From positions 4,278,001 to 4,342,000 of the forward strand of contig OZ316893.1 in the NCBI GenBank assembly GCA_973895155.1: DNA of 64,000 nt, written 5' to 3'. Position 1 is the stretch's first letter. The number at the start of each line of letters is the position of its first letter. This document shows positions 35,637 to 46,734 of the stretch, piece by piece. Under the pieces are notes generated by a model, which searched no databases, was not told where the DNA came from, and saw nothing but the letters and a program-made list of their open reading frames with translations. The DNA is from Marsupella aquatica (Eukaryota; Marchantiophyta). The position numbers were made by a program, and so were the translations under genes.

Positions 35637-38416
35637 GGCTGTAATCGAGAAAATTGGCCGTTTGCTGGGTTTTTGAATCAGCAGGCGAATAAAGCATTTG
35701 GAGTTTCAGGGGTCAACAGAGCAACAGGTCTTCGTCGATTTCTTCAGCGCATCGACGTTGAGGACCGTCAGGCAGCATCTGTACGAAGTTTCAGACGGGC
35801 CTCACTCTTCCACAGGCGGGCTTGCAGTACCAATGTTGTAACCTCAAGACTTCAGATTGACCTGGTATGCCAGTGGGAACCACTAGCTTGCTGACTTTAT
35901 GTGTTGGAGAAGGGCTGCACCCTAAGTCATCAATGAAAGAACCTAGCTGCCAGAGCTGCTTTTTTTACCCTGATATTGTCCGTAGTTCAATTTAATTCCA
36001 GGATAGTCAGCACTTGACCAGTAATCCATCACCTGGTTTAGCTGATGAACAAGAAACATCATGGTCATTTGATTACGCATCGCTACATGGCAGTATAGGT
36101 CAGATATGTAGAAGAAACCATCTCCGTTGTCCCTCTTGTTGAAATAGTATACAGGGGGATGCCTTCTCATTGTTATTCGCCCACTTCATTCTGACCAATT
36201 TCTCATTTCAAATGTAGTGTTTCAGCACGAGGTATGTGGGGTGTGCATCAGGTGCCATGTCTGGTGGACAACTACGCATATCTTCTGCATGACACGAGCG
36301 CAGGCGTGACGGCTGTGGTGGACCCGTCAGCTGCTGGCCCTGTAATCAACGCTTTGAGGGATAAAGGACTGTCCCTGGACTTCATTCTCAACACTCATCA
36401 TCACTGGGATCACACAGGCGGAAACCTTGATCTCAAGCGTGAATATGATGCCCAGGTCAGTCTCTTGTTTTGTCTCGTCGCCAGGGCATCATATGCCACA
36501 CTCAATCAATCTATATGTCACCCATAGATCTCGGGGTCCCCGCAGGAATTGATTGGAAAGATCTTGATCGACAATGAACTAACCTTTTCCGTCCAACTAC
36601 ATGCTTTTTCGGCAAATTTCCCGATGTGTTGAAAACTACAGTTCATAATCTTTTTATTTAACGACCAAATCTTTATCAATTCTCAAATATGACGTAATGG
36701 GTCTCACTTCTGTTTCAGGTTGTTGGCCCCCGAGCTGACGAAGATCGAATTCCAGGAATTGACATATCTTTGCGAGATGGTGACTCCTGGACCCTCGGAA
36801 ACCATCTGATGCATGTGCTGGACACTCCCGGTCATACTCGAGGCATGTACTCTTGGTGGCTGAGTTGCGCATTGGAACTGTCTTGTCTCTGTTTTTCTTT
36901 CTTGGTTTAAACCTGTAGTATCTTTGTAGCTTTGTCTGGAGGTGTAACTGTTGTAAGGTCGCGTGGGTCCTAAATGTGTTGAAGCTTTATGCAGCCTTTG
37001 TTGCCTTTTGTTGTTGCAACTGTCCGCTGGCTTTAATATGAACTTGTAGAAGGGTCGAGTTAGAGGGGGAATAGTAATCTTGTCATTAAATGTTTGTAGT
37101 AGCCGAGTGGAAATCTGTTTTAGGTATTCATTTCTCTCTTGGATTTCAGTTGGAATCACACTTTACTTGCCAACCGTTTGGGGTAGCAGCCTCATTGTTT
37201 GAGTTGGATTTAGAGCCTTGACTATGGTAAATGAATTAAGAGATTAATCTGTCCATGGTTCCCTTTGTTAAGTAAGCTTGATCATTTGCTGAAACTTTCA
37301 AAGACACTTGGGAATCGACAATATATGTGCAGGACATGTAAGCTTTTACTTCCCAGACTCATCTGCAGTCTTCACGGGCGATACTTTGTTCTCAATGGGT
37401 TGTGGACGGCTCTTTGAAGGTTCGGCAGAGCAGGTGACCTATTACATGACTCGTAACTCTCATCTTAAGCCTTATTTATTGTCCGTCTGCCACAAATCAA
37501 GCGTCAGTCCTCTCTCTTACCCTTGAGGCCCAAGTCTTTCACATGAAGGACATGATGGCAAGAGGTGAAACTTGAAATCATGGACTTCGACGCAATATTA
37601 TCTTGGAAAACCAACTTGAAAGCGTTTTCTTGGCTCTGGAGCGGATAAATTAATTTAGTGCCTGGATCTTTTTTCTGCAGATGTGGAGTTCACTTACTAA
37701 GCTTTTACAGCTTCCAGATGATACACTCATCTATTGTGGCCACGAATACACCTTGGTAATGTTTCTAATCCAGGCTAATATCAGACAGATTGTCATCTTG
37801 CGTCTTTGATTCTGGCTCATGCGTAGCTTCATCTTGAGCTTATGATGGGGCTTTTTTGCGTTGCCTTCGTCCCTGCAGTACAAGAAATTAACTTTTGCGC
37901 TTGAATATTGAGGTTAAACTTTTGCGCTTGAATATTTTGTTAATGAAACTTTGGGAAGAACCGTTTGGAATATGTATGCAGTCAAATGCAAAATTTGCAA
38001 GGTCTATGGAACCGCAAAATGAAGCCCTACTATCTCACTCTGAAAAAGTTGCAGAGCTTCGCCGGAAAGGCATTCCAACGGTTTGTACTAAACGCCCCTC
38101 TTGAGATATGGTTGTTTAAGAGAAGTTGGCCTACACAGGCAGATGAAAATAGTCTAACCGGCTGGTTATAAAATGTCAAAGGATTTCTGATTTACAACAG
38201 TAAATGTCGTCTCTTGTCGAGAGGAATTTTTCACTTCGCTGATATATTCGGTTGGGGAGAATTTCGCAGATTCCGACTTTGCTAGCAGATGAGAAGAAGT
38301 TCAACCCATTTTTGCGGCCGTTTAGTCAAGAGTTGAGGAAGTCCCTGAATCTCAACGGCTCTGCTACTGATGTAGAAACCTTTGCAGCCGTTCGTGTGGC
38401 AAAAGACAGGTTTTGA
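35637..38416 (+). CDS. GLX2: Hydroxyacylglutathione hydrolase (glyoxalase II), mitochondrial type
   Basis: This enzyme hydrolyses S-D-lactoylglutathione to D-lactate and glutathione. Seven exons give one continuous frame: 35637-35864, 36252-36455, 36719-36842, 37333-37433, 37681-37755, 37982-38080 and 38270-38416 (TGA). Exon 1 is Arg/Ser-rich ([16 protein letters not shown]), like a mitochondrial presequence, and ends LQIDL, joining [14 protein letters not shown]. The metallo-beta-lactamase signature [11 protein letters not shown] is in exon 2. Further metal ligands are in DTPGHTRG/H (exons 3-4), FTGDTLF (exon 4) and CGHEYTL (exon 5). The C-terminal helical domain (KFNPFL...AKDRF) is complete, and length matches plant members. 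Intron 3 uses a GC donor. No in-frame ATG follows the upstream stop at 35634-35636, so the true start may lie in an earlier exon. Apart from the start, I am confident. Confidence 0.9.
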
Positions 38417-38907
38417 ATTATTTGTATATTTGTATATTAACGCTTATTTGCAGCATATGAAATATGTGATACTAAAGACATGGACAAGTTGGTAAAGCTT
38501 GCCACGTTTCAACATTACTTTACATTTCTGAGAGAGTGAAGCAAGCTGCTTCAATCCAGCTGTTTTCCCCTGCAGATTCCTGTCATATGCTCACTCTCTT
38601 GGACGTTGTGGATGCGTGCACGAATTGAAAATACTCCAAATCTATTCACAACTTGAAGAACTGATGCATTTTCTGAGAAAAGGACGGCAAACTGTTCTCT
38701 TGCGATAAATCAGCGAAATTCTAAGAAGGAATATTCGTCTTCACGAAGTTCTTATGAGTATTGGAATCTCAAGCTCTGCAAGTGTTCAATTTTCAAGCTA
38801 TGCCTGCATCTACCTCGTGTAGCTATTGACGTTGTGTGTAGCCTCTCAATGTTCTAATCCTTTTCCCGACCTACAACCCAGATGAATCGGCTGATCCCAG
38901 GTTAATA
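38417..38907. other. 3' flank of glyoxalase II gene
   Basis: Presumed 3' UTR and spacer. No separate gene seen. Confidence 0.4.
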
Positions 38908-38991
38908 ATCTAGCTGGCAAGTGTGGCTTTTATATTATTAGAGAGGCATATCTAGCTGGCAAGTGTGGCTTTTATATTATTAGAGAGGCAT
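38908..38991. repeat. Perfect 42-bp tandem duplication
   Basis: ATCTAGCTGGCAAGTGTGGC... at 38908-38949 is repeated without mismatch at 38950-38991, implying a recent event. Confidence 0.95.
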
Positions 38992-40530
38992 GGCTGTGTA
39001 CTAGCTCACTAGAGTAGTGACTTCTTGGGTTCAAAGTCTTGGGTTCAAATGTTCATATTATTTGAGTAGGTATGTGTGCCTTGTCTCCTGGCTGGCAAGA
39101 GAGGCTTTCAACCTCCCATTATGTATCTCCACAATCTAATTGAATTGATGACATTGTGTGACGCCCCAATGAGACCACTTTTGTGTACAGTGAAAAGTCA
39201 TTAACACTTGCTGTAAAGGAGGAACGGGATGAATGCTCAAGACCAGCCAGAATGTTCCGGTCCATTCTTGGAATGTGAATAAAATGATGACAAAAATTGG
39301 CATGCTTGTCATTTTGACACCCATAACATCTCATCATTTTATTCCATGGACACAAATTTGGCATGGACATAAATCATTTTTTCAATGGACAGAAATTTGA
39401 TGAAGCCGTAGGGGTGATGGTCTCGAGGCTTCATTCTAGAAACCTAGATCCTGACCCTAGCTTATTTTCACAAGATTATCAGATTCAGCATCCCATGATC
39501 AATTAAGCAAAGAGGCATCGTACATAAGATGAAGGGGGAACCACTCAATCTACATATGCTAACATTAGGGCCTTGCTCTATTTTTCACTGCTTTGCGGTG
39601 CTTTCCATCGTTACTTTCAAACGCGTTAGTCAACAAGACCTCATTCCTATTCTAATTGCAGCTCAGATCTTACGTAAAGTCCTTCCGACAGGAACCTTCA
39701 GACAACAGCAACACTAGAAATTGTCCCCACAATTCACCTTGTGCTTATATATAGTAACGAGGATCCTTACATTCTGCTGCAGTCACTGCATACAATGCAG
39801 AGCCGTGAGGTCATAAGCCAAACCCGATGCAGCGCACAACATGGACAGACAGGTGGATTGAAGGCGTTGATCCATAAAGCAGGGAATCGGATGATGGCCG
39901 ACTGTTTTCCAGTACACATCTTACAACCCCGAACAGTGCTATACTTATGCTCTACAGGGAGAACATCTGTGACTCTCTTTGAAGACAATTTATACAAACT
40001 CAATTTTCACGACAAATGCTCCGGCAGATAAAGTTCCTGAAAGCTCACTCAGAAACGTATACCAAGCCTATTTCACTTTCAATTCCAGAAGAAACGGTTT
40101 CGATCGAAGCAAACGCAGTTGTTCATGATCAATGTCCGACATTATATAGTACGAATAGCTCACATCAGTGAAAACCTTCTCCACTTTCTGTTGACCCCTA
40201 TTGCTCTTCTTCTATCCCTACTACTATCCTTTCCTCTACTTCTACGTGGCCACATGGCAACAGTGCGCTCACAGGCAGGTGCATTAAGTAAGTACAATCC
40301 CACATGATAAGAGTCAGTAAACCCATCGAATCCTTACTCTAGGAACATAATTCTTCTACATAAATTACGTGGACGCACTATTGAGAATGGCAACATTGAG
40401 AATATCTAAGCAAAATTTGATAGTGATGGGCCCTTCTAGGTGCCAGGCAGGGGGCGATACTGCTACAAGATTCAGCCAAAAATTAATAGAGGAGGATCTT
40501 TGGCTACCGCTAACCTAAATCTAAATGACA
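38992..40530. other. Intergenic between two convergent genes
   Basis: No gene supported. This stretch contains the 3' flanks of the glyoxalase II (plus) and NiCoT-like (minus) genes. Confidence 0.35.
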
Positions 40531-42162
40531 TTAAAAGATATTCAGACCAAAAAGTTCACTTGCAAGCAACGCGAGACCCAGGGCTATGGCAATGATCGAA
40601 GACCCAAGGCTCAGGTTTTTCGTGATCCCAGGTAGCCTTTTCTGAAGAGCGTGGCTACATGAGGAAATGAAAAGAGTGTAGCTTCCCATGGCAAGAACTG
40701 TTCCTAGTAGAAACATTATTAGAAATGCAGCTCCAGTGGCTCGAGAGGGCAGGGCAAGAGCTGGCAAAATCATTAGAAGCGCATCCGGTTGTAATCCATA
40801 AACCACTCCTGTTGCAAAAGTGGTAGCATTTTTCGAGTCATTTTTAATCCTTACTTGCGGCTCACCGCCACCTTCTTGCAGACCAGCGTTTTCTGCGAGG
40901 ACTGCTACAGGTTCTTGGGCTTCGTATATTCCCACGCCGCCGATGGTGATGAGAGTCAAACCCACCACCCTGGATGCCCATGTCCGGATCAATTCAATGT
41001 GTAATTTGTCTTTTAATACAAGAAAAATGAGGCCAAATATAATCTGGCCCGCATCATGGCCACACCCCCACAAAGCTCCTACTGCTGCGCTTTGGATTCG
41101 AGAACGCCCTATGCAGAGCGGTGCCAGGGCTGCCAGATGGTCTGGACCAGTTAGAGTGTGCAGACAACCGGCAGCAAGACCTGCCCAGGCACTTGCCAAG
41201 AGCCCCTTTCCTTGTGGGCTGAATGCTTCACTTGCCACATTCGCTAGTGCATGGCCTGGCCGTAAACTCAGCATCACTCCTAATCCCAATATGAACGCGG
41301 GTAGTGCTCGTAATGCCTGTTTCATTTCAACATCAACTACCTTTAGCACGTGTTTCAACAATCCAACACACTGATAAGTTCCTCATAACTGTTTCGTACG
41401 ATACACTCTAAAGCCCTTTCGGACCAGGAGAAAGATACTTTGAGACTTGTTTCCTTCGAGAACCCAAACTCGATGTTTGCATTCACTTCACAATTCTGAA
41501 GAAAATTATCCAAATTTCTTCAATACCAAAAAGAAAAGGCCTCCCAAAGATGTAGGTTACACAAACTGAACTCAATCAAGAGAGATCAGAATCCAAAATG
41601 ACGACTAATTGACGACTAAGTCGTGCATCAACCTCCTGAAGCATGGAAAAAATAAATATCAGGAACCCTAAACCCTAAACCCAGACAAACTCCGAGCTCC
41701 TAAACCCTCTTGCCCAGGATAACTGCTAGCCAGAGATAGAGGGAAGCGAAATAGAAAAGGACCCACCGAAATTCTCTGGAGGAAGTGGCTAACGGTCCTG
41801 CCACCAGACTGCTGAGGCTCATGTTCGGCTTCACCGTATGTTTCAGCTGCTGCATTGCAAGCCAAGCCCCGATTTCCTAACCGGTGTCCTCGCCCCTTGC
41901 TGTAATTTGATCTCGGTCCCAACGAAACACATTCCCCTGTTTCGCTCCACCGACAGGATGCCAAGAATGTTCCGCTTACCCGCGTGGGGGATGGTTGCTT
42001 GTAACGGATCCCTACTCTGCTTTTCAGGCAGCCTAACCCCCGAATGAAATGCCCGGACGACAAAGCCTCTAACCTTGCTGCACTCCCGAGTCTTCGATTC
42101 GCCAGGGATTGATCAACTGTCGTCGGACTCACGAATCCCACCATAGCCACCTCGCAGGCCAT
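40531..42162 (-). CDS. NiCoT/UreH-like high-affinity nickel-transport family protein, plastid-targeted
   Basis: Two minus-strand exons: 42162-41767 (132 codons) and 41370-40531 (279 codons plus stop), joined in phase 0 by a TCG|GTGGGT donor and a TTATCAG acceptor. I chose the ATG at 42162 because the open frame upstream has no other ATG. Exon 1 is Ser/Arg-rich and low in acids, like a chloroplast transit peptide. The mature part has about six to seven hydrophobic segments with the family's metal-site motif HTLTGPDHLAAL near the start and WGCGHDAGQIIFG in the next helix, then LRPGHA, GVVYGLQPDALL and a final hydrophobic helix. Plants have two such proteins annotated as a high-affinity nickel-transport family; their true substrate is not settled. 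The gene lies convergent with glyoxalase II. Telomere-like AAACCCT units lie in the intron near 41664. Confidence 0.88.
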
Positions 42163-42240
42163 CAGTGAGCAACAAAGAGGTGACGATTTAGTGCCGAAGA
42201 AATCGCAGTCTCCCAGAAAGGAGTAACAAAGCGATAGCAA

Positions 42241-42800
42241 ACAGTGCCACGAGGCAAAATGCTGAAGCAGTAGTCAACGACCTGGCAGACGAATCACCAC
42301 TATCTCCTCTGCACAGTTATGCCCCTCAGCTGAAATTTGTTATCACGCAGCGTCGGTACATGATTGTTCGATTCGAGTACACCGGACTCACTTTGCGGTG
42401 CCAATAGTCTTGGGTCTTACTCGCGCTTGACGGAGGAGATTCCCACCGAATCCTGTGGATCACATCCCGGTGGAGGTAGCAAGGCACCAACACTCTACTC
42501 CCATTTAGAAACCCAATCAATCAATCAAGCAAGCAATCTTTCGATCCATCGATCGGTCGATCGATTTCCAGGGTTATCCCGATTCGAAAAGTGCCACAAC
42601 TTCAAGGGGAAAAGGAGATATTCTCAACCAAAGGGAGGCTGAGGCAGATTGCACGAACGGGTCGATCAGTCAAATTGACGATAATAAAATCGATTCTGTT
42701 GTGAGCCGGCACTACTCAGGGTGGGAACCCCTTTGTACTAAACTTGTGCAGACATCGGCAGTGATGGCTCTCTTGGGGAGGATCCAGATCCAGACGTGTT
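42241..42800. other. Upstream region of NiCoT-like gene
   Basis: Probable 5' UTR and promoter of the minus-strand gene. A CGATCGATCGGTCGATCGAT run lies near 42540-42565. No clear TATA box can be chosen. Confidence 0.35.
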
Positions 42801-42879
42801 GCAACTTTGCTATCAGATAGGCGGAATCTCTACCTCAAGAGGACGAGCTCGCTAAGGGGCTTTACAAGAACTCAGAGGC

Positions 42880-43065
42880 AGGTCTCGTCTTTTTTTTTGG
42901 GTCTGAGATGCAATCCTATCCATTCGAACGTGGGAACAGGCCAGACTTCTCCCCAAGTTTTTTTTTTCCTTTCCTTTTTGAGATGCAATTCCATCCATTC
43001 GAACGTGGGGAGTAGACCAGTCTTTTTTTCTTTTTCTTGTTTTTTTGGAAAAAGGCGACAGGGCA
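42880..43065. repeat. Diverged direct repeat with T-runs
   Basis: TGAGATGCAATCCTATCCATTC and its variant occur at 42904 and 42980, each followed by GAACGTGGG and a long T-run. Period is about 77 bp. Confidence 0.75.
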
Positions 43066-45163
43066 CCACAAATTTCACACTACCACCACTACGACGAGAA
43101 AACAAACCCAAGGGCCAAGGCACACATAATCAAAGCGCCCAAAATCACTCAAAAAGTACCTAAGGCCAGGAGCAGATCAAGTTCAACCACCCAAACATGA
43201 ACAAGATAAGCAGCCAAAATCTAAATCAGAGAAGGGGCAAACATTCCCATCCACCTGACCATAGTGGTGAGAGGGCTGCACTATTGGAACTTGTCAAGGT
43301 GACCGTAGGCATGGAAAGCATCACCACCACCATGTCCTACTCACCGTCGTACCTATTATTTGACACACAACCTGGCAATAGCAAAGCTCAATCAACCAAT
43401 TTTTCGAGGTTGCTATAATGGCGGGACACTCTTTGGCTAGATGTCTCATTCAATTTGATGGAAATGTATTTTTATGTTCATTTGGCCTAGTCCATGCTTT
43501 AGCATGTACTATTTAGAAGTTAATCATTTTTGGCAGCCCCTTTACTTTTTTAATGTCCTTAGTTTTTATTAGGTCTCATCCTATTTTTCTTAGCATTTTG
43601 AGGGGCACATTTCCTTACCTGCATGAGAGAAGGTAGATCCTTCAACCAAGCAACTAGTACACTATTCATTGATGAGTGCACCTTATATGCCATTGGTTAT
43701 AGAATTTACATTGTTCATGGTTTATTGATGAACAGGTGTCACCTAAATAGAGAGCCCCAAATAGAGCCAAAAGTTTTAAAAAACAAAGTTCAGTAGTTCA
43801 CGCTCTTCTCTTTGAATTGAATCATAAAGTGCTGCTGTACCTATACAAGTACATTGACTAATACCTTGAAATTAATGCACTCGACTTCAAATATTATACT
43901 TTTTTCATTTTTAAAAAGGTGTGCATTAACTTTCTTATAATTATTCTTCAATACTTGTTTTTTATTAACTAGTTAAGTTAAAATGTCTACCCATTTCAAT
44001 TCCTTTAGATAAGTCAAAATAGGCATGTAGTAGAATGAACATGCTATAATCAAGAGTTGTGCTCCCATTGTTGGAAAGATTCAAATGTGACAACAAGCCA
44101 TACACGCTTCATTTTACATGAACTGGGGACACATACTGGCCAAACCATTGCAGATTCCCGTCACCAGGCCCATCACTTGCTAGTGTGCCCTTGTAGGTCT
44201 CTTTTCTTTATGATGTGTCCATGCATTGCAATTGAAAACTCAGACCACCTTCTTGAGGAGGTGTGAGGAACTGAGATCAAGCTTGGTTCATTTCTATTGA
44301 GGATCTTGCATTATTTACCCAGACCAAACCAGACACTCTTTGGCTCAGGCATTCTAACTTTTGTACATGCAATTGACCTCAGGCTTGCAATGGGTGAACA
44401 ATATATTAATGATAGTTTGTGCCCCTGAGTTCTGACTGGTAAAGGCCCTAAAGGAAGATTATTTTGTATATAATAGGAACACCCTGGCAACAGCTCATTG
44501 TGGGCCATGACCTCCCAGAATACAAGGGCTTTTGCTCAAGTTTAGAGGGCTGTTATTGCAGATAATGCCCTTGTAACAGGGCTTAATAGACTTAAAGGCC
44601 TTAAAGGTTTTTACTTTTACTATTTTCACTGAGAGTGGAGGAGAAGCTTAATGATGCCATGATCAAAATCTGGATTGTGCATTCTTCTCCATATTGCACC
44701 AACAGTTACAAAGAGAAAAATTAGGAAGGGCATTAAATTCCGAAACAAGCTATATATACCATCCCTATGCATGACAGGTCAGGACTGGATGATGGATTGT
44801 TACCTGGTACTCTGGAAAGGGGGTTGGGCAAGGGTGACATTTAAGGCTTTTTGTTTTTTTGTCAAGATGGCTAATGTCAAATCTTCTGTGGAAAAAGAAG
44901 ATGCTTAGCTTGTTCCTTCTCTAGTTCTGGCCGGTAGATTCATTTGTGACTGTCAGATCTCTCTAGATGTAAGGACAACCTTGTCTAGATCTCCCTAATT
45001 TGAAGGATAGCTACAAAGGGTGGGAAACTGGCTAAACCTTTCCAAATTTTGCCAAAAGTGGCTAAAACCTTTCTGAATTTTGCCAAAAGTGGATTAAACT
45101 TTTAGGTGAGTGTGGAATTTTGCAAATTTTGGCCTCAAATAAAACACTGGGTTTGGCGTTCAG
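43066..45163. other. Intergenic, no gene supported
   Basis: AT-rich sequence with short ORFs only. A GCCAAAAGTGG motif recurs near 45052 and 45083. Confidence 0.3.
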
Positions 45164-45510
45164 TGTTGAGGAGCATAGACGGCATTCGCAACGGCAAGCC
45201 CATGAACCATCCAACGCACAAGAGTCGACACAAAGAGATACGTGGTTCACCTCCACATGAGGCTACGTCCACGAGAACACACAAGAGCTTTATTGCACTC
45301 TAGGTCGGCCGGCCATACAAAGCATCCCTAGCACAAGCTCTCCCTATCTCTCAACTAGCTCCGTAAGAATGAGCCTAAGTTCCACCAGGGTCTGGCATCA
45401 GCCCTGGCTATATGCACAACAGCACTACCGCTAACATTAGCTAAGTCCTATCCCAAGTTAGACTAACTATAATTAGCTCATGAGTCACAAGACTAGAACA
45501 ATATCTAACA
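45164..45510 (-). mobile_element. Solo LTR of the copia family, with 5-bp target duplication
   Basis: The 347-bp sequence runs TGTTGAGGAGCATAG... to ...ATATCTAACA and is nearly the same as the LTR at 46172-46515 in the same orientation. It is flanked by TTCAG on both sides (45159-45163 and 45511-45515), a 5-bp target duplication as copia elements make. No internal region is present, so it is a solo LTR left by recombination. Confidence 0.9.
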
Positions 45511-45891
45511 TTCAGGACCGTGTAGCTTAAACCATTGTCTACAGTAGACTTTTGTGTTGTATTTTTTAACCATTGAATGTATAGATTTTAGCTTTGTATA
45601 ATTCCTACAGATTATGTCCTTAACTATACTAAGAAGATGAATCCCCATGGACTGAGGTTTGGGAACATGCTCCCAAGGACTTAGTGGGGCCCCTAATCGA
45701 TCTTCATTATTAAAGAAGAATCCTTATTAGTCCATTGGAGTTGTATGGGTTGTGGCTATGGTACTCATGAGTAGGAGTTTCATATAGTAAAGTTTTCATG
45801 ATAATATTCTAATAGCTCGATCTAAACACTTGTCTACTATAGATTTTCAAAAAAATGCGTATTGTAAAAGCTTTGGAGCAATGGATGGCAG

Positions 45892-46171
45892 TGTTAGGTA
45901 TTTACTCTTATGCCTAAGGTAACGGCATGTAACCATAATTAGGCTAACTATGGTCAGAGACATGGTTAGGTTAACTAAATTGCACACTATATACTAGGTT
46001 GTACTTGCTAGGATAAGTGGAACTAAGACTCATTGTTACGGAGCCACTTGAGAGATGATGAGAGCTTACACTGTGGAGACTTGGTATGGCTGATGGACTT
46101 AGAGTTCAGTAAAGCTCTCTTGTCTGTTCCCGTGGACGTAGCCTTATTAAGGAGGTGAACCACGTATCTCT
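45892..46171 (+). mobile_element. Inverted, diverged LTR fragment of the same family
   Basis: Starting TGTTAGGTATT, this segment matches the reverse complement of the neighbouring LTR through TTAGGCTAACTATGG, GACTCATTGTTACGGAGCC, GTAAAGCTCT and GTGGACGTAGCC, ending at CACGTATCTCT. There it directly meets the TG end of the next LTR. It is more diverged than the direct copies, so it is older or from another subfamily. Confidence 0.8.
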
Positions 46172-46515
46172 TGTTGAGCATAGACGACATTCGTAATGGC
46201 AAGCCCATGAACCATCCAACGCACAATAGTCGACACAGAGAGATACGTGGTTCACCTCCACATGAGGCTACGTCCACGAGAACACACAAGAGCTTTACTG
46301 CACTCTAGGCCGACCGGCCATACCAAGCATCCACAGCACAAGCTCTCCCTATCTCTCAACTAGCTCTGTAACAATGAGCCTAAGTTCCACCAGGGTCTGG
46401 CATCAGCCCTGGCTATATGCACAACAGCACTACCACTAACCTTAGCTAGGTCCTAACCTGAGTTAGCCTAACTATGGTTAGCACAAGAGTCACAAGACTA
46501 GAGCAATATCTAACA
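46172..46515 (-). mobile_element. 3' LTR of the minus-strand copia element
   Basis: 344 bp, TGTTGAGCATAG... to ...ATATCTAACA. It is followed on the plus strand by AACTCCCCCTTGACTC, whose reverse complement is a purine-rich GAGTCAAGGGGGAGTT polypurine tract placed exactly where reverse transcription would need it. This marks the LTR as the element's 3' LTR. Confidence 0.88.
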
Positions 46516-46531
46516 AACTCCCCCTTGACTC
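46516..46531 (-). other. Polypurine tract of copia element
   Basis: On the minus strand GAGTCAAGGGGGAGTT lies directly before the 3' LTR. Confidence 0.75.
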
Positions 46532-46734
46532 TTGTCTTGGGGACTGGACTAAATGCTACCATATGGAATCCTCAGCGGGAAGTTCTAGACAATCACCAAA
46601 CCAGGTCTCCCCCTAAAAACCACAAGGGTTAACTAAGGGTTAACTAGAACTAAGCCGTAGCCTAACAGGAATGAGTAATCCATATACAAATAGTCACACA
46701 TTGCTAAATAACTCTACTTGCACTACAACTGCAA

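Noticed and set aside
39000-39060. GGGTTCAAA-type motif as a possible tRNA B box
   Set aside because: No cloverleaf could be drawn around it, and the A-box spacing is wrong.
40820-41374. 184-aa plus-strand ORF
   Set aside because: It is the antisense shadow of the NiCoT-like exon 2, which carries clear family motifs.
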